A stretch of DNA of 64,000 bases from Hyalella azteca (GCF_000764305.2 NW_025932549.1:159440-223439); one strand, 5' to 3'. Counted from the stretch's first letter, positions 11,417 to 23,589 are shown. Notes: a model not told the origin generated them from the sequence alone. Numbers and translations are program-made.

Positions 11417-12720
11417 GCATGAATTTATTAAAGAGTTGTCATTCCTTCGAATAAGTTGTCATTTTTGAAGGGAATGAATTATTTTCTGCTAATATTTTAT
11501 ATGATAAAATTATATTAATGAATGATCAGGAATGATTTCAAAGTTGACGCATTTTGTGTGTTTTTAACGTATGTATTTTATTAAATTGTTTAAGGCACGT
11601 TAGATTAAAGGTTGCTGGTGAGATTGGTGAGATTGGAAAGAGATCCTAAAATGAACATTAGACTAGAACCTATTACACATAATATTTTTTTTATTTTAAT
11701 AATTTCTGTTAAATGACTAAAACCATGACAACGGACCGCTTTTTCGTTCTCAACATTGCTACGAATTTTTGAAAAATCGTGTAAAATTTGCATCATATTC
11801 TCACTGCACACGTTACGAAGAACTTTGCTAATATATAATGAAGAATATTCTAAGAACATTCTTTGAACACGTAAGACAGCATCAAACCTATGGCTCTTGA
11901 ACCTGTCTGCCCCAGGATGGAGATTTATGTTTGAATTTTAATCATAGCCTATACTATACTCACTATAACATACAATCTCATGAAATTACACGTTACGAAA
12001 ATTAGGTTTTCTCTTATTATTTGAAGTCAAACAATTTTTAATTTCTGACTCTTTTAACATCAGCGTTACCAAACGAGTTCTCTATCAGATAAGGAGATAT
12101 ATTTATTACCATTTAGCTCTGCCTGTCGCAACCGCACATACTTAAAATTGGATTTATGATGTTGCACAAGTGCTGTCATGACGTCGTCTGACAGTCTGTA
12201 CTATGTATGCGCACTGAAGTGACCACTAAGATACGGTTTAAGGTTTAGGCTTGGCCTAAACTTTTTATATATTCGTACTTTTTAAATGCTACAGGGTCCC
12301 CAAAAATCACTGTACAATTTGACATGTCATATTTTCCGCAAGATTTTTCTGATCATCAAGCTGAGGTTAACCGGTTATATTGAAAATAGTCTTGTTTCAT
12401 AAATATGTCACTGTATCACCAGATCACGATGCGTTGGTCACTGCAGTGCAAATACACAAGATGTTCACAAGAAGGCCTCTTTAAAAGCCATATGTCGTCT
12501 GGCAAGAGCCGCCATGTTTCTCAGATCACAGCTCCGGACTTCCGCTAAAGTTAGCCGTCTTGATGACGCGGTCTCTCGAGCTCGAGATCTTGAAACGGCT
12601 TTAATTTAACGGAGATGTGCTGTCGGCGGACAGCAAATGGAGGCGCTAATAATGTTTTGCTCTTGATTATACATCCGGTCCCGTGTGAATAATTGAAACT
12701 TGGGCTCCTCTGCTCGTAGA
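11417..12720. other. AT-rich stretch with a GC-richer patch near 12.45-12.7 kb
   Basis: No coding match. The patch contains a 14-bp palindrome (TCTCGAGCTCGAGA, about 12574-12587). Its composition differs from the surroundings but no family was recognised. Confidence 0.4.
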
Positions 12721-12771
12721 ATTACTGTTGTAATTGTATTACTGTTGTAATTGTATTACTGTTGTAATTGT
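12721..12771. repeat. 17-bp tandem repeat, 3 copies
   Basis: ATTACTGTTGTAATTGT is repeated three times without mismatch. Confidence 0.97.
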
Positions 12772-13622
12772 AAATTACTCTTCACGTTGTTACTCGTTTA
12801 CTCGTAGCTTTTACGTTTATATAATATCTGTGATATAATTTTTATGCAGTAAACAAGACCTTTATGCCTCGTAGAATCGGATTGAAATCCCCATAACGTT
12901 CAAGAATTGGCTGACGATCACCAATAAAGCCTTATTTTTGAAGCATGGTCTTGCAGAAATATTAGCCTTTACGTTTGACTTGTTTGCCAATAATAAGGAA
13001 ATACGTACTCAAATTAGCTTGGTGTTCCTTAGTTTGCGCAGGGCTCGGGGATGCTTCATATTTGCAGGTTATGAAGTATTTTAGCATAAAATAATTTAGT
13101 TATTGACTTCTAACATCCTAATGAATCTTTCGTTCGTTTGAAATCATTTCATTTTCTGTCTGGGCGCTTGTCATGAACGTTGACGTACGGCTATTTCGAT
13201 CAAGAATCCGGCTCAATGATGCTCAACGGCTGACTTTTTTATTTGGAATTTTATTTTTCGAACATACCATAAACGCTATTGAAAGTTAATGAGCTTGTAT
13301 AAAATTTTACCCCATCTGTTCATCAAATTTGACTTTTGCCAAGGAGTTGGAAGCGTGCGGGGAGTTAAGATAAATTCATATCTTTTTCGCGATCCACAAA
13401 CATTTTATTTTCTTTGTGGACAGTGCGGTGTTAACTGATGTGGCGTTGCAATTTTTACTTCGATCAAAGGTAAGATACAAAGAACCTGGCTTTGAAGTAT
13501 ATACCTTTGTCGTCGCGTGCAACCAAGGTCTTCGTGAGCGATAAACCAAATTGTTTACTTGACCGTCGGCGAGCGTACAAATTTTGGAGGAGCGAGCGGG
13601 TCCACGACACACGCTGCTGCTG

Positions 13623-13670
13623 CTCTTCACTGCGCTCTTCACTGCGCTCTTCACTGCGCTCTTCACTGCG
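13623..13670. repeat. 12-bp tandem repeat, 4 perfect copies
   Basis: CTCTTCACTGCG is repeated four times. Its length is a multiple of three, so it keeps several frames open and produces the repetitive tetrapeptides seen in small open frames here. Confidence 0.97.
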
Positions 13671-13801
13671 CTAAATTTAGGAAGAGGTCTCGCAATGATT
13701 GCTTGTCTCGTTACCGGCCAGACTTGCGACTATGCAAAGCGTGTCTCGCTGCCGACGACATTTGTTGGACCTCATATATAGCACGTCGAGATATCTGGTC
13801 G

Positions 13802-14011
13802 AGGCTCGCAGGACGGTTGAGGCTCGCGGGACGGTTGTGGCTCGCGGGACGGTTGTGGCTTGCGGGACGGTTGTGGCTCGCGGGACGGTTGAGGCTTGCT
13901 GGGCGGTTGTGGCTGGCGGGACGGTAGATGTGTATAANGCTCGCGGGACGGTTGTGGCTCGCGGGACGGTTGTGGCTCCCGGGACGGTTGTGGCTCGTGG
14001 GTAGGTTGTGG
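13802..14011. repeat. 18-bp GC-rich minisatellite, about 11 copies, broken by adapter and N
   Basis: The unit is GGCTCGCGGGACGGTTGT, with variants. The seventh copy is interrupted by AGATGTGTATAA (13926-13937, part of the Tn5 mosaic end) and an N at 13938, after which the array resumes. True copy number is therefore unknown. The unit is six codons long and gives a Val-Val-Ala-Arg-Gly-Thr repeat in an open frame; this is not taken as a gene. Confidence 0.96.
13926..13938. other. Partial Tn5 mosaic end plus N, probable sequencing artefact
   Basis: AGATGTGTATAA is the first 12 bases of the reverse-complement mosaic end, followed by an N. It breaks an otherwise regular 18-bp array. Confidence 0.85.
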
Positions 14012-15193
14012 CCTAAATATACATAAATTTAACTACATACTACATATATTGATACAGTGACTTGCATGCATTAAACAAGCATTTCATTTTCCAAGCTGAA
14101 TAGTCGAGTTGTAAAGACATGCGGTCGTTCAAATCTCTTATATAGATGGTTAACAGTCCAGTCACTTGGTGGTAAAGCTATGTTGTAATAGTCGCTCCAT
14201 GTATCACGTTAACCCCTCTATTATTGCCATATATGTCCCTGTTTAGACAGCGCACATCTACCCTGATATCTTGTACATGCAATCCACCATAAACGCATTT
14301 TAGTCCCAGTAACCTTAAAACCTCATATCATTGGTACTTAGAGACGTTCAATGCTGCAGCTAACACTCCATTAGAGTGTTAAGAAACTGACACTCTAAGC
14401 TCTAAGAAACTGACACTTTTTACGAGGCTATTAAGATCAAAGCTCTTCCTTGGTATTGATTCTTCCGCGTGTGGTTCGCATGACGCGTGATTCGCCAAAT
14501 TTTTCGCTAGGACCATTTAACATGATGGCTCTGAGCTGCCGGGCGCTACTTCTTTATTTGCTTCGCACTCATTATGCATTCTACTTTTTAGAGCCTATTG
14601 CGTAGCATATTTAATTAATTGGCTTTATGCTTCCGCTCAAAGTATGCTGCGTGTATTGAAGTCAGGTTTCAGGAATCACCAAGCATAACATTGTTGGTTG
14701 TTCACGACGCCTTATGAAATTTTTGTGGGCTATTGCAGACGGTTTACATCGAGTTTAATTAATTTTCTTTACACTTGCATGATGTTGCTGAAGACTACGC
14801 ATGCACTCTAGTTAATAGTAAAAAAATATTCACAAAATATAAATGGAGCATGATGGAACAGAGCTGTCGAGTTGATGAAAGGGTGCTTGTCCTCTGTTGT
14901 TAAATTAGAGGCGCAATGGAACCGTCTTTGTGCGTCAATTTCACCAAATAACGCTGATGGAATAATCTAGCTCTTCCTTGGCGTGCTGTCTAATCGCAAG
15001 AAAGTGATTGCATTCTGGAAGAAATGATATGCAATCTTACTCATTCGCATGTATTGACATCCATTATTCGCGCTGCTCTTCAATTGCTTCTAATTCGATA
15101 GCAGTACCACTTTTTCATTCTGATCCTTTGTGCCGGATCGGATATCCATTCTGTAAAATTCTGCTTAGGTTATTTAGGTTATTGATGGCGTTG
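14012..15193. other. AT-rich non-coding stretch
   Basis: Only a short direct repeat (TCTAAGAAACTGACACT type, about 14377-14420) was noticed. Confidence 0.5.
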
Positions 15194-15291
15194 TATAGGG
15201 TAATTTACCGAAACTTCCTGATTTGAAAGCTCAATAAATGAAGAACTATTGATTATTATTATTATTATTGTTCTTCAATAAATATTGTTCT

Positions 15292-15492
15292 TCAATAAAT
15301 GAAGAACAATATAATTTTTATTCGAAAATACATTACTTGAATTTTTGTATCACTTATAGTTTTATAGATGACATCGGACAAATGACTGCCCCTATGGCCA
15401 ATGCATTCAGTTAGTAGATTTTTGAAGTTGTGTTCAACTCGCTGAAGCATAATGACGGGTATGTTGGCGATGGCTTGGCGTATGTCGTTCAT
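15292..15492 (-). pseudogene. C-terminal transposase remnant (mariner-like)
   Basis: The peptide contains NDIRQAIANIPVIMLQRVEH and a downstream ECIGHRGSHLSDVIYKT. The same tail occurs in the 58.4-kb copy. This is the usual end of arthropod mariner-like transposases, after the last catalytic Asp. It has no start of its own and cannot be functional. Confidence 0.8.
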
Positions 15493-15614
15493 TAAATGAG
15501 GTAGGGTCCTTCTTTATAAACATTTGATGGAAGATAACCCCATAGAAAAATTACACGGAGCTAAATTGGGGGAACCCCAGTAACAATCTATTTCCGATCA
15601 GAAATATCGGACCT

Positions 15615-15760
15615 GGGCCCATACTTCCAAAAAAAGTTAAGAGATCGTAAGTTCATCAGCCCATCATTGATGGCCTTTAAAGCAAAATCTACCAATCATA
15701 GACAAGAAAATAGAGCGCAAGTCCTTACGTTCACTTAGCGAGTTTTGAAAGTATGGCCAC
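15615..15760. mobile_element. MITE-like element, copy 2, nested in the mariner-like element
   Basis: It has the same ends as the 3.1-kb copy (GGGCCCATACTTCCAAAA left, TTTTGAAAGTATGGCC right) and the same CAGCCCATCATTGATGGCC and ACCAATCATAGACAAGAAAA interior. Its position inside the mariner-like copy shows it inserted later. No target-site duplication can be defined with confidence. Confidence 0.87.
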
Positions 15761-16003
15761 TGAAGGATAAATACCCAACCGAGTACGGAATGCTTTGAGC
15801 AGCAATAGTGGAACGGCCATTACAAAAGAGCGCCTCGACAGCAAACGCACGCGGCTCACTTGTCCAATGCATGGTGGCAACTGACAAAGCAAATCACAAA
15901 ACTTCGTGACTTTGCCGTTCATATGAAATACTCTTTGCCTTTTTCCTACAACATCTAGCTGCTTGGCGCGAAATAGAAAATGGAAGTTTTCGTGAATCAC
16001 CCG

Positions 16004-17282
16004 CAGTAGTAGCATATAGTAGTAGTAGTTTAAGCTATGATGTTACGGGTCGTAGAATATTTCGACTCGTGTTATTTCATAGTGAGCTGGACACTAGTGG
16101 ACAGTCGAATTATCCTTACTCCTAAAATTTTGGGCGTTCAATAGAATGCTCTAAATACTTCAGAATTCATAGCATCTCGTAGACAAAGTTTGCCTAGGAA
16201 ATTGATGTTTAAATTTGAAGTACGTTCTGGAAGCACGCCTTTTCAGAGATTAGTCTTATCGAATTCTACTATACTATAGTTTGACTTATTTTCATCTTTC
16301 AATTTCAAGTGTTTGTTGTGTATTCATTGTTTCTCTCCGTTTTTCGGAATCTTATATGTGTCTTCCTAGAGTGCATGGTTATATTGTTCGTAGTTGTAAG
16401 TTCTGCTAAGAATAACCATAAATTGGTCACCGTTCGCTNCAGTTCTGCGAACACTGCAACATCACAACCCTTGGCAGCGATTTAAAGTCGCGATGCATTG
16501 TTCGTCATTTTATGATCAAAGTTGTGAGACCAATTCCCGAGACTCAATTGAAAAGCCTACTTTCTTGTAATAAGCATGCATGCCCATTTGCTTAGATATA
16601 ATTTTTTGCATAACTTTATCGATCATATTCCTCAACTAAACAGAATATTATCCATCTGATACATTCGCAACATTTATCTTTCACACTGCACCACATTTTG
16701 TTCGTTCGTTTCCGGTGATAGTTCAACGCGCCCAGAAAGAAAGATATTTCTCCGGTGAGCGTGGTTTGTTTCTTTTGCCTTATGATTTCTTCTCCGAGTG
16801 TTTTGCTATGAGAAATAAACTGCTCGTACGTAACTGTCCGCATCATCTTTTCTTGCACCCCGTCGAGGAAACGGAACCAAGTTCTTTATCGAACCCTGGT
16901 TCGTTTTTGAGAAACTCGATTTCCATACGATAATTTTGCATACAATAATGACGATCGCAAAGACTAATCAAGGCAAAATGTTGAAGTGGGTCTCCTCCAT
17001 GCATAGGCTACATTAAAATGTTAGAAAACTGCTACGATGCATTGCGTATCTTTTCACGTATTTAAATAATTACTATGATACCTGTTTATTTTCTTATAGG
17101 AAACTTCACCAAAAGTTTGAAATTTCGTTACGCTCCGAGTGTTCTTAGTTTAAAGCTCTTAATGTGTAGAGAAGATATCTAGAGCAGTGATAAGTGCTAC
17201 TGAGGGGTCATTTATATACACACATCGACCAACAATCGATTGTCTTAACGTTACGCAGGAACGATGAGCACTTGTGACCATG
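16004..17282. other. Non-coding stretch with one unresolved base
   Basis: An N lies at 16439 without adjacent adapter sequence. Two antisense open frames of 70-80 codons at 16.6-16.9 kb show no known motif. Confidence 0.45.
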
Positions 17283-17535
17283 GGTCGTACTATCAAAAGT
17301 ACCTACGAGTTCGTAGCTACTTATAAATCATAGCTTAACCCTCCAATCACAGACTAAAAATCGACCGCTACGTGTTCTTAGGCCGCTACGTGTACGGTAC
17401 TTAGGCCGCTACGTGTACTGAGGCCGCTACGTGTACTTAGGCCGCTACATGTACATAGGCCGCTATGTGTACTTAGGCTGCTTCGCGTACTTAGGCCGTT
17501 ATGTGTACCTAAGCGAGTTTTGATAGTACAGCTCC
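17283..17535. mobile_element. MITE-like element, copy 3, carrying an internal minisatellite
   Basis: The ends are inverted over GTACTATCAAAA (left) and TTTTGATAGTAC (right). The CCAATCACAGAC interior and AAGCGAGTTTTGATAGTAC right end link it to the 3.1- and 15.6-kb copies. Between them lie about 8 copies of an 18-bp unit (CCGCTACGTGTACTTAGG) at 17365-17513. Confidence 0.78.
17365..17513. repeat. 18-bp minisatellite inside MITE copy 3, about 8 copies
   Basis: The unit is CCGCTACGTGTACTTAGG; the second copy has a 5-bp addition and later copies are more diverged. The same unit occurs about twice inside the 50.4-kb element. Confidence 0.93.
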
Positions 17536-20364
17536 TCCTGATTAGGAAAGGTTGGCTTTAAATTATAGAAAAGAGTCTGCAGCGACTTCGTGCATGCATA
17601 GCTGCATCTCGTGCAAGCAACAATATAATTCTTATTTCGCTTAGGCTTGAACGCTCTTAATCTATTTTCTTTTAATTTTGATTTGTGCTAGCAATATGAT
17701 ATTAATTAATTAATGGGACGTTTGGCAGTTTCTTTTATAACTTTGATCATGAAGAGTGAGGCGGGATTAATTGTTTGTACTTGAGCAGTACAAGCATCGA
17801 CGCTGCTAGCGTATTATGCTTCAAGTTTTAGCTTCTTTTCAACTGTCATTTGATTTAAAGATTGTGTAATTTTTCTAATTAGTGGCATTCTTAACCACTC
17901 CTGTGGCAATGCGAGTGCCTGGCATTCCTTTATGATCAATTCTATGCAATCCTTTCGGCGGTTTACAAATTTTCAGTGTTTTTTTATTAATGTTTTGATA
18001 AACGCAGTTTTTCTCTTTATAAGTATTGACCAAAATCAGGCAACATATAATTATATGAATATGTCGAGTTCAATCATGTTGATAAAATAGCGTTAAAAAT
18101 ACATTTCTAATTTTGTTTCTTAGTTATGATTTTGATTCCTTGAAAGGTTGAATTCGTAATGCTATTCTCATTTTTTGCTGATTTATTTTTTGATTACATC
18201 GGCCGTCTAAAATCTCTGTCCGATATTATTCAAATTATTTGTTGAAAAATATTAGTATGTAAAAGAAACAAATTTATTTGATTGTAACACAATGGTAATT
18301 TTTTTCTCTGACATTAATCAGTCTTCTACTGAAACTGGAATTTTGTTTTTCAGTTTCCATTAGCTTTTAGTTTCGATATGAAATGCCATTGCAAAAGTTT
18401 CTATCATTGATGCTCTTAGAAATAAAGTTTCTCTCTACAGAAGCGGTCCAATTGTACGTTGACAGAAAGACTTCTTAATAGCTTCTATGCTAGAGGCATC
18501 GTTTTTGTTGGTCCAGGCTTCCCTTTAGTGTGAAGTTTATTCGCTTGTGTAATTGCCTTGGGACTGCAGACTAAATTTCTTGTAGCGCTAGATTGTCTTC
18601 TAAGACCACTCAATGTTTTGAGCTTGCTTCATGCATATGTAGTTTGCTCGTGAGAGTCGATTGTCTTCAAATTGCTTGCAATCTTCCAGTTATTTTAGCT
18701 TTTGTCGCTAAATTGATGGAAATTAACCCTCGCTTTCATTTGTTATACACGTGTCAAATAGTTTTCATATTACTGCGCATGAAGACTGGAGGAGATTTTT
18801 GGAATTTCTGGAAGAGAATCATTTCTCGTAAAATGTAATTTTTTTTATTGTTTTGTAAATCTTTCTGAATTGAAGATCCAAAATGATTATGAATGTTTTC
18901 GGATTTAGGATAATATCATGTAAATGAACTTTAATTGAGTTCGGTCGTTATCCCTCATTTCAAGTATGTATATAAATATTCAAATTGCCATTGCCCAAAA
19001 GACGACCACTGAAAGTGGTTATTATTTGATTTATTATTTTATGATCAGAGCGAGATTCATCGGTATGGAAAGAGAAAGAGCTTCGCTCATAATTTATACT
19101 GTTTGGATTAGCAGACGTTCGGCAAGCTTCAAGCTCCATTACTCGCTATTGAAAAAATAATATAACTTTATTGTTTCTGTTCTCTCATTCGAGTAGAGGA
19201 TGAGTTTTGTTTTAAAGTCAAATCGAGGAGTCTGAAAAATGAAAAATTGCCTCGAAATTAAATCTTGATTAAATTAAGACGATTAATTAAATCTTGAAGC
19301 GTCTTGATTTTGCTTTCGCATATGTCTTTGTTATTGAATAATTAAAATTGCTGAGCGCTTCTACTGGGTTCGTCGAGCATAATTTGAATGTATCACTTGC
19401 ATTAATTTATTACAGAACTCATTAAACAAGTCTTTTATTTGTTCTAAGCGTCGAAGAACTTTAAGGCATCAGTAAGGTACTGAACGTAACAAGAACAAAC
19501 GTCCACAATAACTGCAGGATTCGTCACTCTTTTTGTTGGATTAATTGTCGACAACGCTGATTTTTAACCCATTCAGATCCAACTCGTGTCAAAGCAAACT
19601 GTGCATGCGTTTTGTACAACAGTTTTCTATTTACATACTGGAACATGAAGCGCAGGAAGAATATATATACATATTTAGTGGCAATATGTATTTAATATAA
19701 AAGGTATCAAGTTCCGGTTGGTTATTAACTGAGCTAAGTCGAAATCTGCTAGAAATTTACAAATATTCGTTGTATCAATTTGAAAGCACTAATATGCTCA
19801 AGCGTTGGCGTTTTTTAAAGAAATTTAATTATTATACATATTCGATCGGTTTTCTAATAAAAATACAATACATATTTTGCGTTAATTTGTTTCTCATATA
19901 ACATTTGTTTTATTCAATGCATTATTCACTTTTCAATATTGGTATCGCGTATCGCGAATATTAAGCTCTATTTTTTTCCAAATGTAACGAACGTTATTAA
20001 TTCACACACGTTCTAGGTAAATTATGCACCATGTTCTCTGATATTGAATATCTGGGGTGAAATTTACTGCTGGTCTAAGTTCCGATTTGTTCTTTTCAGT
20101 GCGTTGGACTAGTGTTCGACAAAATGGGATTAACTTGCATATATATTAGGTATACCATCCGTCAGTTTTAGTCATTTTTAGTGCGTTTTCAATCTATACT
20201 TATGATCAGTCGTACGCTAAGTACACAGAAAAACATCGAAATTTTCTTGATTAATGGTAGCCCTAATACTCTGTTTCCTTTGATTTATTTCAAGCCGTTG
20301 ATTTATATTTTTATTTATGACCTCTTCAATTAAGTGACAAAATAAACTAATCTGAATGTCGTGT
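17536..20364. other. Strongly AT-rich non-coding stretch
   Basis: Many T-runs and TTAATTAATTAAT-type tracts (about 17702). Open frames do not exceed about 80 codons and have no recognisable domain. Confidence 0.5.
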
Positions 20365-20487
20365 CCATGAGTAATTAAGCGTTATGTGGCATGTGCAAGA
20401 GTGATCAAACGTTATGTGGCATGTGCGTGAGTGATCAAACGTTATGTGGCATGTGCATGAGTGATCAATCGTTATGTGGCATGTGCA
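20365..20487. repeat. 30-bp minisatellite, 4 copies, ending in an 11-G run
   Basis: The unit is GAGTGATCAAACGTTATGTGG plus CATGTGCAT, with the first copy diverged (AATTAAGC). A run of 11 G follows at 20488-20498 and joins it to the next array. Confidence 0.93.
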
Positions 20488-20498
20488 GGGGGGGGGGG

Positions 20499-20930
20499 TT
20501 ACACAAAACATCGACGACTGCAATGGTCATTTTAGTAACGGGATCTTAAGAGTTTAATGCAAAAGCTGTGGCTGCATATGCGGCAAAGGGGATGCCCAAA
20601 ACATCGACAACTGCTATAGTCATTTTAGTACCGGGATCTCAAGAGTTTAATGCAAAGGCTGTGGCTGCAATCGCGTCATGATGCAGTCACAGAACATGGA
20701 CGATTGAAATGGTCATTTTAGTAACGGGATCTTATGAGTTTAATGCAAAAGCTGTGGCTGTACTTGCTTCACGATGCAGACACAGAACATGAACGATTGA
20801 AATGGTCATTTTAGTAACGGGATCTTAAGAGTTTAATGTAAAAGCTGTGCCTGCACTTGGGTCATGATGCAGACACAGAACATGAACGACTGCAATGGAC
20901 TTTTTCTTACCAGGCTCTCTAGAATTTAAT
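20499..20930. repeat. 93-bp tandem repeat, 4 full copies plus partial (family A)
   Basis: The core TTTAGTAACGGGATCTTAAG occurs at about 20531, 20624, 20717 and 20810, an exact 93-bp period. Each unit also carries GAGTTTAATGCAAAAGCTG and CAGACACAGAACATGAACGA. A related, more diverged unit (GGACTTTTTCTTACCAGG) closes the array. The same family recurs at 37.0-37.37 and 38.07-38.25 kb. It is unrelated in sequence to the 93-bp unit at 1.1 kb. Confidence 0.94.
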
Positions 20931-22805
20931 GCTAGAGCTTAGGCTGATTCTTCCTCTCAGTGTAGATGCCGCATATTTTTTATCGCTCTTTACTTGTTGC
21001 TGATGAGGTCTCAAATGTTAAATGTAATGACGTTAACTGAATCTGCGTTTTGTTAGAAATGCTGAAAATGAACAGCTTGTATATTCGCCTAGGCAAATGC
21101 TTACTCTTATAAGTAATCGTATTGAACTATTTTTACATTTTAAAGTATTGATTTTAAACGAAATTAAATAATTAGTTTATCTAGCCATTTATCAATTCTT
21201 TTTGGATTTATCTTGGCTAGCAATGCAGGTAAACATATTGTTGTTCAAATGGTTAACATGAAATACTTTTCAATATAAAGATTGGATCGTAAATAAATGA
21301 AAAATTGTCGAGTCGAAAGTCCTGATCTTCATCTGCTAGTATGAAGTGAATACTTGGAACACTTTTACAGTCGTCGTTCACGATTTTAACTGGTGGAACA
21401 TGGACAGAATATCATATTAACCGCAACCACAACTAGGCAAAAAACACTCGTATTAAATTTCTTCAATATGTCTATCGGATCTCTTAATTTTGTTCTAATT
21501 ATTTTTCGTGCTTCCCTCTTCTGTTTAGGACGAAATTTTAGGTGATATACACGGTATGGTATTTTTAAAACATTATCTAGCTCTCATTTGCTGGTCAGGC
21601 CTAATCATCTATTATTTTTATGTGAGTTGGCTCAATTGTCACTGTTGTTTCTACATGAATATTCGATGTCTAGTTTAATCCATTTTGATAATGAACACTG
21701 CCGAAATTAATACTCCTGCTTATGTCATCTTAAGCGCCATAGGAGCTTAAGCAATTGTACACCCATCGATTATTTTTACCTGACTCCAGGTTCGGAAATT
21801 GTGTCATTACTATCGAAAATTACATAAAGCAACACGATAGTAGATAATGAAGTAGAAATTTTTGTATATCAGAGACAATTCAAATTAATTCTACAACGCT
21901 TGGGCGATGATGCGTTCATGTTTGAAGATGATATTCTTCGCTGTAATTTTTTGCTAATAAGTTAATATTGAAAAGAATTTGATAATTCAAGATCGTAACC
22001 CTTTTAAATTTGTGAGTTTACAACTCGCGCCTCCTGTAAGATTTCGATGTTTTAGTAATTTTCCCATCTTTTTACAAAATTTTTCCGGGTTTCATTTCTT
22101 TGTTACCATTGAATTCGATTAAATGTGAGGAACAAACTTATGTCATTTTCTCAGCGTAGCAATTCTACAAACTTTTACCAATAGGTACATTAATCTTAGA
22201 TCTGTACCCCTCGTTGATGTGTAACCTTGTGGACTTTTATGTACCCCTCGTTGATGTGTAACCTTGTGGACTTTTCTGTACCCCGCGTTGATGTGTAACA
22301 TTGGCTTTCGGCTCAATATTTCTTTACGAGAAGTGCTACAAAAAAAATTAAAGTTAAAATTCAATGTACAATCTTGTGAATTTTCGTAAATGAACTTTTT
22401 GTAAATTAAGATTCATGACAGAATGCTGTTGCTGCAATAAATTCGTTGCATTATTTTTTATCTTTTCTCGTAGTCGTAGAAAATAATTGCTGTAAAAATT
22501 TCAATACAACAATCCTTTCTCTTTGCACCCAAATGAGAAAAAAAACCTTCGTTCTGATGCCAATTGTGGAAGCAGGCTATACTGTAGTTCAATTTGATTT
22601 TCGTTGAGTCAAAAGTAAAACGAAAGAAAACACGAGTTGTACTAACAAGCGTGTCATTTCGACCTTCATGTGTAATAAATGATGGGATTTTTATCTTTGC
22701 GTAATCTACTTTTGACTTGTAAATAATGTTCAAGTCTTGAACAGAAACTAGATAACGTCTGTTTCACCTTTGAGGTTGATTTAACTTTGGATTTATCGTG
22801 GCAAA
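20930..22805. repeat. Paralogous block, left member (matches 38.19-40.19 kb)
   Basis: Stretches match in the same order at both places: the CTTCCTCTCAGTGTAGATGC and TGCTGATGAGGTCTCAAATG region (20.95-21.1 with 38.24-38.4 kb), the GTGAGGAACAAACTT and GCGTAGCAATTCTACAAACT region (22.1-22.19 with 38.73-38.81 kb), the GATGTGTAACCTTGTGGACTT repeats, and TTGAGGTTGATTTAACTTTG (22.77 with 40.16 kb). The interval 21.2-22.0 kb has little or no counterpart. No gene was recognised in it. Confidence 0.85.
22204..22301. repeat. 37-bp tandem repeat, about 2.7 copies
   Basis: GTACCCCTCGTTGATGTGTA starts at 22204, 22241 and 22278. A rearranged, more complex version of the same motif lies at about 39445-39655 in the paralogous block. 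Confidence 0.93.
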
Positions 22806-23464
22806 CTTCCTTGTGGCACGCCACTGCGCGCTGATGCCCAGTCTGACACGGTTCCGTTAATACTGACACGTTGTCGTCTACCTACTAGAAAATCTCTGAT
22901 CCATTGGAGTACGTATCAGTAGTTGATGTGATGTTACTGCCGCTTAGGTCGCACATATGACCTATCGGCTGCCACTATTGCTTAATATTGCACCTCGTCT
23001 ATTGCTTCAGAGATGCCTTGCCGCTGTGAAAGGGACTGTCATTTTGATATGCATTTGCATTAACACGCGAAACGTATGATAATTACATTAAATTAGATAA
23101 ATTCAATGTAATTTAAACAATTTGATGCGGAATAATCCTATTCTTTTGATAATGCTCAACGATGCGCATGTGTCGGAAATGAATCGTGGTTTGAATTTTG
23201 TCGAGTCGAGGATAAAATTGTTCGTGTGTTTTCCTTATCACTGTCGATCTGATTGGTATTTATAGCTTTTGAAATTTGGACTAATTTCAAGTCCAGACAC
23301 TGACTTGGATTAGCCTCCTATCTGAGTACCGTACCTATGTCATTAAAGGGCCGCTCTGGTGTGCTCTTATTAATGAGATATGATATCCCGCTGCTGCGAA
23401 GTAGTGTCAGCTGCCAAACTGTTAAGAGTGCTGATTGAATGACGGTCTCTTGCTACAAATTTGA
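22806..23464. other. Non-coding stretch
   Basis: It follows the point where similarity to 40.19 kb stops. No feature was recognised. Confidence 0.45.
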
Positions 23465-23589
23465 ACTTCAGTGCCACTCATCGGGTAGATGGTAGAGTAT
23501 TTGGTGACTTCAGTGCCACTCATCGGGTAGATGGTAGAGTATTGGGTGACTTCAGTGCCACACATCGGGTAGATGGTAGAGTATAGGGC
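23465..23589. repeat. 42-bp tandem repeat, 3 copies
   Basis: ACTTCAGTGCCACTCATCGG starts at 23465, 23507 and 23549, nearly perfect. Confidence 0.97.

Larger units (their letters stand above)
15194..16003 (-). mobile_element. Degenerate internally deleted mariner-like transposon, with nested MITE
   Basis: The ends resemble the 58.27-kb copy: left TAGGGTAATTTACCGAAACTTCC and right GGAAGTTTTCGTGAATCACCC form imperfect terminal inverted repeats. On the minus strand the right part encodes the start of the transposase helix-turn-helix region (HWTSEPRAFAVEA-like, then after a frameshift KAFRTRLGIYP). The left part (15292-15492) encodes the C-terminal tail (DIRQAIANIP, MLQRVEHNF, SHLSDVIYKT). The catalytic core between them is missing or destroyed, and a 146-bp MITE is inserted at 15615-15760. 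An ATT microsatellite and a GTTCTTCAATAAAT duplication disturb the left end. Confidence 0.8.

Noticed and set aside
13559..14004. Plus-strand frames of 101-122 codons
   Set aside because: Built from the 12-bp and 18-bp repeats (both multiples of three) and broken by an adapter fragment and N.
20488..20498. Run of 11 G, considered as an assembly gap mark or G-quadruplex
   Set aside because: It is a single G tract joining two arrays; a quadruplex normally needs four tracts. Length may be a sequencing error.
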